Assembly: GCA_023433265.1 (NCBI GenBank)
Contig: JAEZDR010000148.1
Coordinates: 1-23,722 of the forward strand
Direction: 5' to 3'
DNA from: Bacteroidota bacterium
Lineage (GTDB): Bacteria; Bacteroidota; Bacteroidia; Chitinophagales; Chitinophagaceae
Length of the DNA stretch: 23,722 nt
Shown piece after piece: positions 8,573 through 15,432 of the stretch. The notes below the pieces were generated by a model. That model worked only from the letters and a program-made list of their open reading frames with translations, made no database searches and was not told the DNA's origin. How positions within the stretch are numbered: the first letter of the stretch is position 1; each line of letters opens with the position of its first letter. A program made the translations under genes and the position numbers.

Positions 8573-9733
8573 ATGATAAGCATCCTGTTTAATTGGCGGA
8601 CCATCTTAGCACTTGTTGCAATCACCATTGTTACAGGTTCAATAGTCTATTCAAACTACCTCTCGGAAAAGCTGGGCAAGCAGGAAACAGACAGGGTAGA
8701 AACCTGGGTTGAAGCGCAGCGTACCATGCTTAAAACTACAGACCCTGCAAACATCGGCCTTGCTTCCATGCTTATTTCAGAGAACTCAGAAATTCCTATT
8801 ATAGAAACGGATGAAAAAGACAGCATCATCAGCCACCGCAACCTCGATTCACTCCGGGCAGTTAAGGACAAGGACTATGTACGCAACAAGTTCCAGGAAT
8901 TCAAGCAACTTCACGCTCCTATTGTGCTTGTTATAAGCGACACACCATTTATCGCTAACCGGTATTACTATGGAGAGAGCGCCCTGCAAAAAGAAGTGCG
9001 CTACTACCCCACTATTCAACTGGTAATTGTCGGCTTGTTTATCATCATTACCGTGGTGGCATTGCGCACGCGCTACCGTTCAAGGCAGAACCAGCTTTGG
9101 GCAGGCATGGCCAAAGAAACAGCGCACCAGTTGGGCACACCCCTTACCAGTCTCCAGGGCTGGATTGAAATGTTGAAGGAAGATAATGCAAACCGGAAGG
9201 TAGCGCTTGAGATGGAGAAAGACATTAATCGCCTGCAACTTGTATCAGACAGGTTTGGCAAGATTGGTTCCCATCCCAAACTTGAGGAAAAGAACATTAT
9301 CACACTGCTGCTCCAAATGGTTGACTATGTAAAAATGCGTGCGGGCAAACATGTAGAATTTGAAACAGAATTTCATGGCAAGCAAGAGATTTGCGCTATG
9401 GTTTCGCCTCCCCTTTTCGATTGGGTGATAGAGAACCTTCTTAAAAACTCGCTAGATGCTATGGAGGGCCGCGGCAAGATGAAGATTGAGGTAGTAGAGA
9501 AAGCTAGCAAGATTTACATTGACGTAACCGATTCCGGCAAGGGCATCAGCAAAGCATCGATTAATAAGATATTTAACCCGGGGTATACAACCAAGAAACG
9601 AGGCTGGGGCCTTGGCCTTACGCTTACTAAACGGATTATTGAGCAATACCATAACGGTAACATCTTCGTCAAGTGGAGCGAAATGGGTAAGGGCACCACA
9701 TTTAGAATTATCCTTGATAAAAGCGCGGTATAA
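8573..9733 (+). CDS. Membrane sensor histidine kinase (orphan)
   Basis: 386-residue kinase. I start at ATG 8573 rather than the in-frame TTG at 8567. A first transmembrane helix (about 9-26) and a second (about 144-166, LVIVGLFIIITVVALR) enclose a ~115-residue periplasmic sensor region with no recognised domain. The H-box is GMAKETAHQLGTPLTSLQGW with phosphoacceptor H185. The ATP-binding domain has the N-box ENLLKNSLDAM (N292), G1 DSGKGIS (D320) and G2 RGWGLGLTL. The H-box has HQLGTPL where classical kinases have HELRTPL, a variant common in Bacteroidota. It has no receiver domain and no response regulator gene lies next to it, so its partner must be elsewhere. It lies 11 nt downstream of the S9 peptidase, probably in the same operon. 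Confidence 0.92.
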   Translation: MISILFNWRTILALVAITIVTGSIVYSNYLSEKLGKQETDRVETWVEAQRTMLKTTDPANIGLASMLISENSEIPIIETDEKDSIISHRNLDSLRAVKDKDYVRNKFQEFKQLHAPIVLVISDTPFIANRYYYGESALQKEVRYYPTIQLVIVGLFIIITVVALRTRYRSRQNQLWAGMAKETAHQLGTPLTSLQGWIEMLKEDNANRKVALEMEKDINRLQLVSDRFGKIGSHPKLEEKNIITLLLQMVDYVKMRAGKHVEFETEFHGKQEICAMVSPPLFDWVIENLLKNSLDAMEGRGKMKIEVVEKASKIYIDVTDSGKGISKASINKIFNPGYTTKKRGWGLGLTLTKRIIEQYHNGNIFVKWSEMGKGTTFRIILDKSAV

Positions 9734-9825
9734 ATACGGGGTATAATTAGACGCAGCCAACATCCTTAACTGTGAAGTTTCAGGAAAACACTTTTGCCGC
9801 TCGCCAGCAGGCGCACCTTCTCCAT

Positions 9826-9855
9826 CTCCCCAAAAAAAAGCATCTTTTTGGGGAG
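9826..9855. repeat. Perfect 11-bp inverted repeat (hairpin)
   Basis: Arms CTCCCCAAAAA (9826-9836) and TTTTTGGGGAG (9845-9855) around an 8-nt loop. It lies 92 nt after the kinase stop codon and could act as its terminator, but no T-run follows; the 11-bp repeat array starts 2 nt later instead. Confidence 0.75.
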
Positions 9856-9857
9856 TA

Positions 9858-9901
9858 AGTCCGAGGTTAGTCCGAGGCAAGTCCGAGGTTAGAGTGAGGC
9901 A
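9858..9901 (+). repeat. 11-bp tandem repeat array, unit AGTCCGAGGTT
   Basis: Three consecutive 11-bp units, AGTCCGAGGTT, AGTCCGAGGCA and AGTCCGAGGTT (9858-9890), then a degenerate fourth, AGAGTGAGGCA (9891-9901). The period is exactly 11, close to one DNA helical turn, so a bound protein would meet each unit on the same face. Confidence 0.85.
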
Positions 9902-10005
9902 AGAGCGTTGGAAGGGAGTTGATAAAGCAGTTTATCGTGCTAATCGTGCGCACCTTCCTCGCCGGCCACCTTCAACCCAAATCCAAAAATTCTAATATCG
10001 GTGAG

Positions 10006-10027
10006 TAACTCCGTACTAACTCCGTAC
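10006..10027 (-). repeat. Second 11-bp tandem array, unit AGTACGGAGTT on the minus strand
   Basis: Two exact plus-strand copies of TAACTCCGTAC in tandem. Read on the minus strand the unit is AGTACGGAGTT, identical to the first array's AGTCCGAGGTT at 8 of 11 positions, so the two arrays look like members of one family in opposite orientation. It is preceded by ATATCGG (9995-10001). Confidence 0.75.
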
Positions 10028-10443
10028 TAAAAGCACAGTGGAAGCGTAGCTGGAGCGTTCCTAACTCTTTCACGCCCTAATCAGGCTATGCGTCGTTACC
10101 CATCCTCTATTGCACTCGAAAACACGTCAGTTATTACTTTATTCATCATATCGTAACCTGTTTTACTATCTATATTGCTTTTAAATTTAATTGTCAGAAT
10201 AGCATATTTCCAGCCTAACATTACCCTGGCACACACGCTTAGCAGCCAATAACTTGCTTGTCTTATCAATACCACCGGGATGTAAAGGGGAATTTTGCAA
10301 AATAGTGCACAAAGCTTCCTAATACAATGACCACCGTCAGCCTTGCTATCTCTAATATCTAATTACTTGAAATTGATAAAAGAAGAAGCAATACTATCCG
10401 AAAAATCTATTTGAATTCTGTTTTCTCTTTTCCCTTTACATGT

Positions 10444-10475
10444 TTTGCTCATTAAGTTGCTCTCCTTTACATTTG
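10444..10475 (+). promoter_or_regulatory. Bacteroidota-type promoter of tRNA-Leu
   Basis: A -33 element TTTG (10444-10447), a 20-nt spacer and a -7 element TACATTTG (10468-10475), matching the Bacteroidota consensus TTTG N19-21 TAnnTTTG exactly. Transcription should start near 10480, about 12 nt before the mature tRNA. Confidence 0.8.
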
Positions 10476-10492
10476 CACTCCCAAAGAGTGTT

Positions 10493-10576
10493 GCGGAGGT
10501 GGCGAAATTGGTAGACGCACTACTTTGAGGTGGTAGCGCCCGAAAGGGTGTGGGAGTTCGAATCTCCTCTTCCGCA
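10493..10576 (+). tRNA. tRNA-Leu, anticodon GAG
   Basis: 84-nt class II tRNA. The acceptor stem GCGGAGG pairs with CTTCCGC (one G-T pair) with discriminator A at 10576. The D-arm contains AATTGGTAGA. The anticodon stem CTACT / GGTAG encloses loop TTGAGGT, with anticodon GAG at 10527-10529, reading CUC and CUU. The variable arm is long (GCGCCCGAAAGGGTGT), as expected for leucine. The T-arm is GGGAG TTCGAAT CTCCT. The 3' CCA is not encoded (CTG follows), so it must be added after transcription. Confidence 0.97.
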
Positions 10577-10582
10577 CTGTAT

Positions 10583-10612
10583 AAAAAGCCGGCTTTAGCC
10601 GGTTTTTTGCTT
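10583..10612 (+). terminator. Terminator of tRNA-Leu
   Basis: Stem AAAAAGCCGGC / GCCGGTTTTTT with a TTTA loop, immediately followed by GCTTT, 6 nt after the mature tRNA end. Confidence 0.88.
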
Positions 10613-10621
10613 TATGGAGTC

Positions 10622-10653
10622 ATATCGGAGTCACTCCGCCCTAACTCCGATAT
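10622..10653. repeat. Hairpin element related to the 11-bp repeats, downstream of tRNA-Leu
   Basis: Perfect 10-bp inverted repeat ATATCGGAGT (10622-10631) and ACTCCGATAT (10644-10653) around 12 nt. Inside and at its right arm, ACTCCG recurs at 10633 and 10644, again 11 bp apart. The start ATATCGG..AGT.ACTCCG matches the element at 9995-10013. Confidence 0.75.
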
Positions 10654-10766
10654 TGCGTTCGAAATACGCAACCTTGCCACACCAAAGATTATCTTTGATC
10701 CATACCTTCCTTCAACAAGGGTTACCGAGACAAAAGATTAAATTAACGCCAGCAAAACTGTAAGAG

Positions 10767-10877
10767 ATGGAAGTAACTGTTATTTCATGGGGCATGATAG
10801 CCTGGCAGTTGTTTTGCCTGGCTGCAATTACTTATTTTTTGTTTTTGGTAGTTAAATACCTAAAACGTAAGGCCTAG
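10767..10877 (+). CDS. 36-residue single-pass membrane peptide
   Basis: ATG at 10767, TAG at 10875-10877. The peptide starts MEVTVISWGMIAWQ, continues with one strongly hydrophobic helix (LFCLAAITYFLFLVV) and ends in a basic tail KYLKRKA, the positive-inside arrangement of a real membrane peptide. It stops 7 nt before the convergent carA stop codon. I do not recognise a named family. Small hydrophobic ORFs of this kind are common in this phylum but are often left unannotated. The region between the tRNA terminator (10612) and this start has no other gene. Confidence 0.55.
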   Translation: MEVTVISWGMIAWQLFCLAAITYFLFLVVKYLKRKA

Positions 10878-10884
10878 TACTAAT

Positions 10885-11979
10885 CTACTTCATCATCGCC
10901 ATAAAATCATCAAAAAGGTAGCGGCTATCATGAGGGCCCGGTGTACTTTCAGGGTGATACTGAACACTGAAAGCCTTTTTTCCCTTTAGTCGGATACCTT
11001 CGATGGAGTCGTCGTTCAGGTTTACGTGTGTGATCTCAACAGAACTGTTCTTGCGTACCGCATCCGGGTCTACACCAAAGCCATGGTTCTGCGTTGTAAT
11101 TTCGCACCGCCCGGTTATAATGTTTTTTACTGGATGGTTCATACCCCTGTGACCATGGTGCATTTTATAAGTGGGAATATCATTGGCCAATGCAAGTAAC
11201 TGGTGGCCGAGGCAGATACCAAACAAAGGCTTTTCGTCTTTCAGCAGTTCTTTTACTGTTGTGATGGCATAACTCATTGCCGCCGGGTCGCCGGGGCCAT
11301 TGGAAATAAAGTAGCCTGATGGATTAAACTGCCTGAGCGTTTCAACAGGTGTTTTTGCCGGAAATACTTTTACGTAAGCTCCGCGTTCTACCATGCAATT
11401 CAAGATATTCTGTTTGATACCAAAGTCCAACACAGCCACTTTTACCGGGGCGTTTTTATCTCCCGCTTCATATGCTTCCGTTGTGCTTACGGTAGATGCA
11501 AGCTCTAGTCCTGCCATATCAGGCACTTCAGCAAGCATTGATTTCAGCTTCTCAACATCCGGTATTTCGCTTGAGATAATACAATTCATTGCGCCCTTTG
11601 TACGAATGTGAGCAACCAGCGCCCTGGTATCAATACCTTCAATCGCTACGATGTTGTTCTTCTTCAGATAATCGTTTAAACCGTCATTTGCCTGGTACCG
11701 GCTATAACGCTCTTCAAGGTTTCTGGCAATCAACCCCCTTATCTTAACACTCTTGCTCTCCTGGTCTACATCGTTTATACCGTAATTACCCACATGTACA
11801 TTATTCATTATCAACACCTGTCCATAATAGCTGGGGTCGGTGAACACCTCCTGGTAGCCAGTCATACCGGTATTAAAACATATCTCCCCGGTTGTGGTTC
11901 CGATTGCTCCAAAAGCATTTCCAGTAAACACATTACCATCGGCAAGTACCAGTAAGGCAGGAGATTGGGATTGGGGCAT
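10885..11979 (-). CDS. carA: Carbamoyl-phosphate synthase small subunit (glutaminase)
   Basis: 364-residue small subunit of carbamoyl-phosphate synthase. It hydrolyses glutamine and passes ammonia to the large subunit CarB, feeding arginine and pyrimidine synthesis in the cytoplasm. The N-terminal CPSase_sm_chain domain (about 8-135) contains GEICFNTGMTGYQEVFTDPSY. The C-terminal class I glutamine amidotransferase domain (about 180-360) contains the nucleophile C256 in FGICLGHQ, and H342 and E344 in QYHPESTPGPHDS, completing the triad. Length is typical. carB is not in the window, so the subunits are encoded apart. The minus-strand sequence upstream (12043-12012) has a possible promoter. Confidence 0.97.
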   Translation of the reverse strand: MPQSQSPALLVLADGNVFTGNAFGAIGTTTGEICFNTGMTGYQEVFTDPSYYGQVLIMNNVHVGNYGINDVDQESKSVKIRGLIARNLEERYSRYQANDGLNDYLKKNNIVAIEGIDTRALVAHIRTKGAMNCIISSEIPDVEKLKSMLAEVPDMAGLELASTVSTTEAYEAGDKNAPVKVAVLDFGIKQNILNCMVERGAYVKVFPAKTPVETLRQFNPSGYFISNGPGDPAAMSYAITTVKELLKDEKPLFGICLGHQLLALANDIPTYKMHHGHRGMNHPVKNIITGRCEITTQNHGFGVDPDAVRKNSSVEITHVNLNDDSIEGIRLKGKKAFSVQYHPESTPGPHDSRYLFDDFMAMMK

Positions 11980-12011
11980 AGATGATGATTTGCCTGCAAA
12001 AAAACAAAAAG

Positions 12012-12043
12012 CGAAGCTATCCTGTTGAATAAGTTTTAAACAA
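12012..12043 (-). promoter_or_regulatory. Possible carA promoter
   Basis: On the minus strand TTG (12043-12041), 21 nt, then TAGCTTCG (12019-12012), one base off the TAnnTTTG consensus, 32 nt before the carA start. Tentative. Confidence 0.4.
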
Positions 12044-12060
12044 CATTGGAGAAATTAGCT

Positions 12061-12750
12061 CTATTGTAGCGGGAGCAGTTTGTCCACGAGTTGAGCTATA
12101 CCTTCAGCAGCGGAAGATTCAATTTCAACCAGGTTTTGTATGCCATAGGTAGCTGGTATACGCTTATCAAGGATAAACTTCGGGCAGGAAGCGGGCGCAT
12201 AATTGACCAACCCCGCGGCAGGATAGACCACGAGAGAGGTGCCAATGACAACAAAGATATCTGCGGTGGCGGCTATTTCTGCTGCGGCTTCTATCAGCGG
12301 CACCGGCTCTTCAAACCAAACAATATGTGGCCGTAGCTGCCGGCCATCCTCTGCCCTATCTCCTAATTTGATGTCTCCTTTTATTTCGTACACAAGTTGT
12401 TCGTTACCCTCACTACGCATTTTCAGTATCTCCCCATGCAAATGAACCACGTGGCTACTGCCGGCCCGCTCATGCAGATCGTCTATATTCTGAGTGATAA
12501 TGGTGACGTTGAAATACTTCTCTAAAGTTACCAGGCCCAAATGAGCAGCGTTAGGTGCTGCTTCTAAAACATTCTTCCTACGGTAATTATAAAACTCGAG
12601 GACCAATGCAGGATCTTTCTTCCAGGCGCGGGGTGTGGCAACATCTTCAATGTTGTACCCTTCCCATAACCCGTCGCTATCCCTAAACGTCTTCAATCCG
12701 CTTTCGGCGCTGATACCGGCGCCGGTAAGTACTACAAGATGCTTTTTCAT
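12061..12750 (-). CDS. Sirtuin (NAD-dependent protein deacylase) lacking the zinc-binding cysteines
   Basis: 229-residue Sir2-family enzyme, which removes acyl groups from lysines using NAD+. NAD-binding motifs are intact: GAGISAESGLKTFRD (10-24), TQNIDDLHERAG (87-97) and GTSLVVYPAAGL (170-181); catalytic H105 lies in HLHGE. Y54 and R57 (FYNYRR) match the YxxR pair of SIRT5/CobB-type enzymes that prefer succinyl or malonyl lysine. Oddly, the small zinc domain between HLHG and LRPHIVWF (about 107-140) has no cysteine; normal relatives have two Cys pairs there. The only cysteine in the protein is C189. The loop is full length, so this is replacement rather than deletion. Probably active, but that is inference. 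It is the CobB-like deacylase; the gene name cobB would fit if desuccinylase activity were shown. A possible -7 element TAGCTTTG (12765-12758) almost touches the start. Confidence 0.93.
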   Translation of the reverse strand: MKKHLVVLTGAGISAESGLKTFRDSDGLWEGYNIEDVATPRAWKKDPALVLEFYNYRRKNVLEAAPNAAHLGLVTLEKYFNVTIITQNIDDLHERAGSSHVVHLHGEILKMRSEGNEQLVYEIKGDIKLGDRAEDGRQLRPHIVWFEEPVPLIEAAAEIAATADIFVVIGTSLVVYPAAGLVNYAPASCPKFILDKRIPATYGIQNLVEIESSAAEGIAQLVDKLLPLQ

Positions 12751-12798
12751 ATTTGAACAAAGCTAAAACCAGCCGATCACGTTTCCTTACACAAACAT

Positions 12799-13191
12799 CT
12801 ACCTTAACCCTGAAATGAGAATGTCGGGATCCAACTCGAGCAGTGTTTTTAAGGTCTCCTGTTCCAGAGGATTTAAAGAGTATTCCTTTCCCATGAGGAC
12901 TGCGGCTTCCCCGGGCGATGCCAATGGAGGTAATGCTTCTTCCAACTCTTTTGTTTTATTATAGGCAAGGTACTTACGGATTGCTTCATTTTCCACCAGC
13001 AACGGCATAGCATGAAAGTAGCCGAGTACAATACCCACATTGTTTACGAATCTGAACAGTTTGCGTTGAATGAATTCAAGGTTATCCTCGATATCCGCAG
13101 GTTTCATGGTAAAATAGCTTTGGGCAAATTGGGACTGGAGTGGTTGTTCAACTGCAATCTGGTTCCAAACTTCCTGGGGCACATGCGTCAT
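12799..13191 (-). CDS. Hypothetical protein, alpha-helical
   Basis: 130 residues when started at ATG 13191 (MTHVPQEVWNQIAVEQP). The same frame is open further upstream to an ATG at 13374, giving 191 residues. I prefer the short form because the extra 61 residues are cysteine-rich and have no helix or motif pattern, while the body from 13191 does. The body is mostly helical, with NLEFIQRKLFRFVNNVGIVLG, a short MGKEYSLNPLEQETLKTLLELD segment and an end ..DILISGLR. No signal peptide, no transmembrane segment, no family recognised. It lies between the sirtuin (start 12750) and the lipid kinase (stop 13430), all on the minus strand, and may be co-transcribed with the sirtuin. Confidence 0.7.
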   Translation of the reverse strand: MTHVPQEVWNQIAVEQPLQSQFAQSYFTMKPADIEDNLEFIQRKLFRFVNNVGIVLGYFHAMPLLVENEAIRKYLAYNKTKELEEALPPLASPGEAAVLMGKEYSLNPLEQETLKTLLELDPDILISGLR

Positions 13192-13429
13192 AAAAAAGAA
13201 TGTATTAACGTTAAACAAGCGCGTATCGCATGAGCAAGTGCGCTGTAAAGGTAAGGCTAACTGCCCGAAGAACCGGCTTAGTGCTGAAACTTCAAAACTG
13301 CCAGTTTCCTGAGTAGGCTGGGAAAGGGATGTATTTCTTAGGCCACAACGATTGGCTATTTTATCGATTGCCATTTAACGTTAGAAGTTTGGACAAGTGG
13401 GCGTTCCTGCCCCCGCGTCTTTTGCATAA

Positions 13430-14353
13430 CTAACCGGGTTGGCCTGTTTTAGGTACCGGCACCAGGAATTCGATGATACTTCTTTTCATCTCCACTTCTA
13501 CTTTCGCATTCTCTTCAATTTTGAGTATTTTATCATCTATATGAACGTGTGTTCCCTGCCATTGAATCTTTATATTCCTGCCTCTAAGCGTATGAAATGC
13601 GAAACTGGTATTGGCACCTTTCTTCATGTCGCCCACAAAAGCCATGAATTTGCTCTTATGCGCCTCGGGAATCAGAACCACCTCAAATTCGCCGTCACCC
13701 GGATCGGCTGTTGGAGCCAGTTCCAAACGTGGCCCAATAGACTTGATGTTCATTATCTCGGCAAGGATGAATTTCCCGGAATGGTCGCTGCCATCCACCT
13801 GTAGTGTGCACTCTCTTGGCTCGTATTCTGACACTACATCATACAGCATATTTATGGCTGCTTTAAGTTCCTCCTCTGCTTCGGCGCTTTTTTCGTCTTC
13901 GCTTCGTTTCTTCATCTTCTTAATTAGAAAAGGAAATATTCCGAAGCCAAAACTTTCCATAAAAAACTCATCGTCTTCCAGGTTGTACAACTTTCCCACG
14001 TCATAACACTTGCTAACGGCCGAGGAAAGGCCGGCAATGACCTCCTCTGGGCTCAGCCCTTTCACTCCGAGCGTGTCCGCAATATTGTTAGCCGTCCCGA
14101 GTGGAAAGAGAACAATAGGCAGCGACCGCTCTTTTAGTTTACGGTTCATCAATTGTTTCACTACCTTTCTAACGGTACCATCACCGCCTGCAACAACCAA
14201 AGCATCTGCTTCGATATCCAGTTTTTTCCAATCCTCGTCTTTGCTGGAAAAATAAGTGCAGGAATGTCCCGCCGCCTCTACAAGTGCTTCCAGCTTTTTC
14301 CTGCTATATTCCTGGTCGCCAGATGTTGGGTTATGAATGATTAACAAATGCAT
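13430..14353 (-). CDS. Diacylglycerol kinase / YegS-like lipid kinase family protein
   Basis: 307 residues from ATG 14353; a longer frame to 14383 adds ten residues before the usual start MHLLIIHNPTSG, so I use the shorter form. The DAGK catalytic domain (about 1-130) shows the nucleotide-binding motif VVAGGDGTV (54-61) and PLGTANNIADTLG (84-96), the family's GTxN signature. The rest is the beta-rich C-terminal YegS/BmrU-type domain, with DPGDGEFEVV near 220. Members phosphorylate diacylglycerol or related lipids at the membrane surface and recycle phospholipid; some have other lipid substrates, so the exact reaction is not fixed. It diverges from surE with 74 bp between starts. Confidence 0.9.
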   Translation of the reverse strand: MHLLIIHNPTSGDQEYSRKKLEALVEAAGHSCTYFSSKDEDWKKLDIEADALVVAGGDGTVRKVVKQLMNRKLKERSLPIVLFPLGTANNIADTLGVKGLSPEEVIAGLSSAVSKCYDVGKLYNLEDDEFFMESFGFGIFPFLIKKMKKRSEDEKSAEAEEELKAAINMLYDVVSEYEPRECTLQVDGSDHSGKFILAEIMNIKSIGPRLELAPTADPGDGEFEVVLIPEAHKSKFMAFVGDMKKGANTSFAFHTLRGRNIKIQWQGTHVHIDDKILKIEENAKVEVEMKRSIIEFLVPVPKTGQPG

Positions 14354-14427
14354 ATAAAGTAATATGCTGTAAGCACCCAGCAAAATCGTACCATTATTAG
14401 TGGCATAAATTATGGAGAAACTTCATA

Positions 14428-15153
14428 ATGAGATTGTTAGTAACCAACGACGACGGCATTTATAGTCCCGGCATTTCTGCGCTTGCCCAATGTGCAAAAG
14501 CCTTCGGTGATGTAGTGGTGGTTGCACCCGACGTGGAGCAAAGTTCAATGGGACATGCGGTAACACACTCAAGGCCGCTTTCATACAAAAAATCGCCCAT
14601 CAGTTTTGGAGATATTGAAGCATTTAGGGTAAATGGAACGCCTGCGGACTGTGTTGCGCTGGGCACACATTTCCATACAACAACCGATGTGGTTTTATCG
14701 GGAATAAATTTGGGTCCAAACCTCGGCAATTCTATGTGGCACTCCGGTACACTTGCAGCAGCCAAGCAGGCTGTGCTTTTTGGAGTAAAGGGAATTGCGC
14801 TAAGCACTCCTGTGGGCAAAACGGAACCAGATTTCAACAAACTTCAACCCTATGTAAAAGAAGCATTGGAAATACTACTCGCATCAAGTGACGCACACCT
14901 TTATAACGTAAACTTCCCACCCGAACCAAAAGGTATTAAATGGACGAGGCAGGCAGTGAGCCTTTATGATGGTAAGATAGTTCCAGGCATAGACCCAATG
15001 AACCGAAAACATTATTGGTTTACCGTGTATCCATTGGAAGCCGCCGAAGAAGGAACAGACAGGTGGGCAGTGGATAATGGTTATGTTTCCATCACACCAC
15101 TAAGATTAGATCTAACAGACGATAAGCTGTTGCAGCAATGGCTTAATAAATAA
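14428..15153 (+). CDS. surE: 5'/3'-nucleotidase SurE
   Basis: 241-residue metal-dependent nucleoside monophosphatase of the SurE family, acting on 5'- and 3'-nucleotides in stationary phase and stress. The family signature is complete: NDDGIYSPGI at residues 7-16 gives metal ligands D8 and D9; VVAPDVEQSSMGHAVT gives S39; LSGINLGPNLG gives N94. NGTPADCV (69-76) is the usual nucleotide-site motif. Length is typical (about 240-260). The gene starts at ATG 14428, 74 bp from the divergent lipid kinase start. No close downstream gene shares its direction, since the next starts 279 bp later. Confidence 0.97.
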   Translation: MRLLVTNDDGIYSPGISALAQCAKAFGDVVVVAPDVEQSSMGHAVTHSRPLSYKKSPISFGDIEAFRVNGTPADCVALGTHFHTTTDVVLSGINLGPNLGNSMWHSGTLAAAKQAVLFGVKGIALSTPVGKTEPDFNKLQPYVKEALEILLASSDAHLYNVNFPPEPKGIKWTRQAVSLYDGKIVPGIDPMNRKHYWFTVYPLEAAEEGTDRWAVDNGYVSITPLRLDLTDDKLLQQWLNK

Positions 15154-15432
15154 TAACATGCGATAGCTGAGGAGATAAAACAATCTCCCTTACCGGAAAG
15201 GATTCGTTTGTATAAAAAAGACACCCCGGTAGAAACCAGGGCGTGTGTTAACTAACGATTGCTTGCTGCGGCAAATATGCATGCGAAGTTTTATACTGCA
15301 ATGTTATCATTTTCCTAATTGCGTAATCGATGTCAAAACTGACCCGTCTGATATATTAGAAACAAATAAATCTTTAACGGAGCGATTAACGTAGGCATGC
15401 TGTTTTTATTTTCGGGTATTAACCCACCTGTT

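Larger units (their letters stand above)
9734..10492. other. 759-bp intergenic region with hairpin and repeats, no convincing gene
   Basis: Both strands are dense in stop codons and I see no ORF with recognisable protein content. The region holds a perfect 11-bp hairpin (9826-9855), 11-bp tandem arrays (9858-9901 and 10006-10027), a 10-bp direct repeat GCGCACCTTC at 9811-9820 and 9948-9957, and at its right end the tRNA-Leu promoter. From about 10100 it is plain AT-rich sequence. The minus-strand frame over 10096-10221 could encode 41 residues, but the support is poor. Confidence 0.7.

Noticed and set aside
9452..9880. 142-residue minus-strand ORF across the end of the kinase gene
   Set aside because: Most of it is the reverse of the kinase's ATP-binding domain, and the rest reads through the hairpin and repeat array.
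10096..10221. 41-residue minus-strand ORF (starts MLGWKYAILT, ends SAIEDG)
   Set aside because: The peptide looks partly protein-like, but the stretch is AT-rich, the open frame upstream of its ATG is cysteine-rich noise, and an open frame of this size is expected by chance in 759 bp. A homology search would settle it.
10550..10741. 63-residue plus-strand ORF from inside tRNA-Leu
   Set aside because: It begins in the tRNA and runs through the terminator hairpin and the repeat element, which explains its sequence.
14354..14373. TACTTTAT with a TTTTG 19 nt upstream before the lipid kinase
   Set aside because: The spacing fits, but the element abuts the ATG so that transcription would start inside the start codon or beyond.
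15217..15248. Imperfect hairpin after surE (GACACCCCGG ... CCAGGGCGTGTG)
   Set aside because: Two mismatches and no T-run; too weak to call a terminator.
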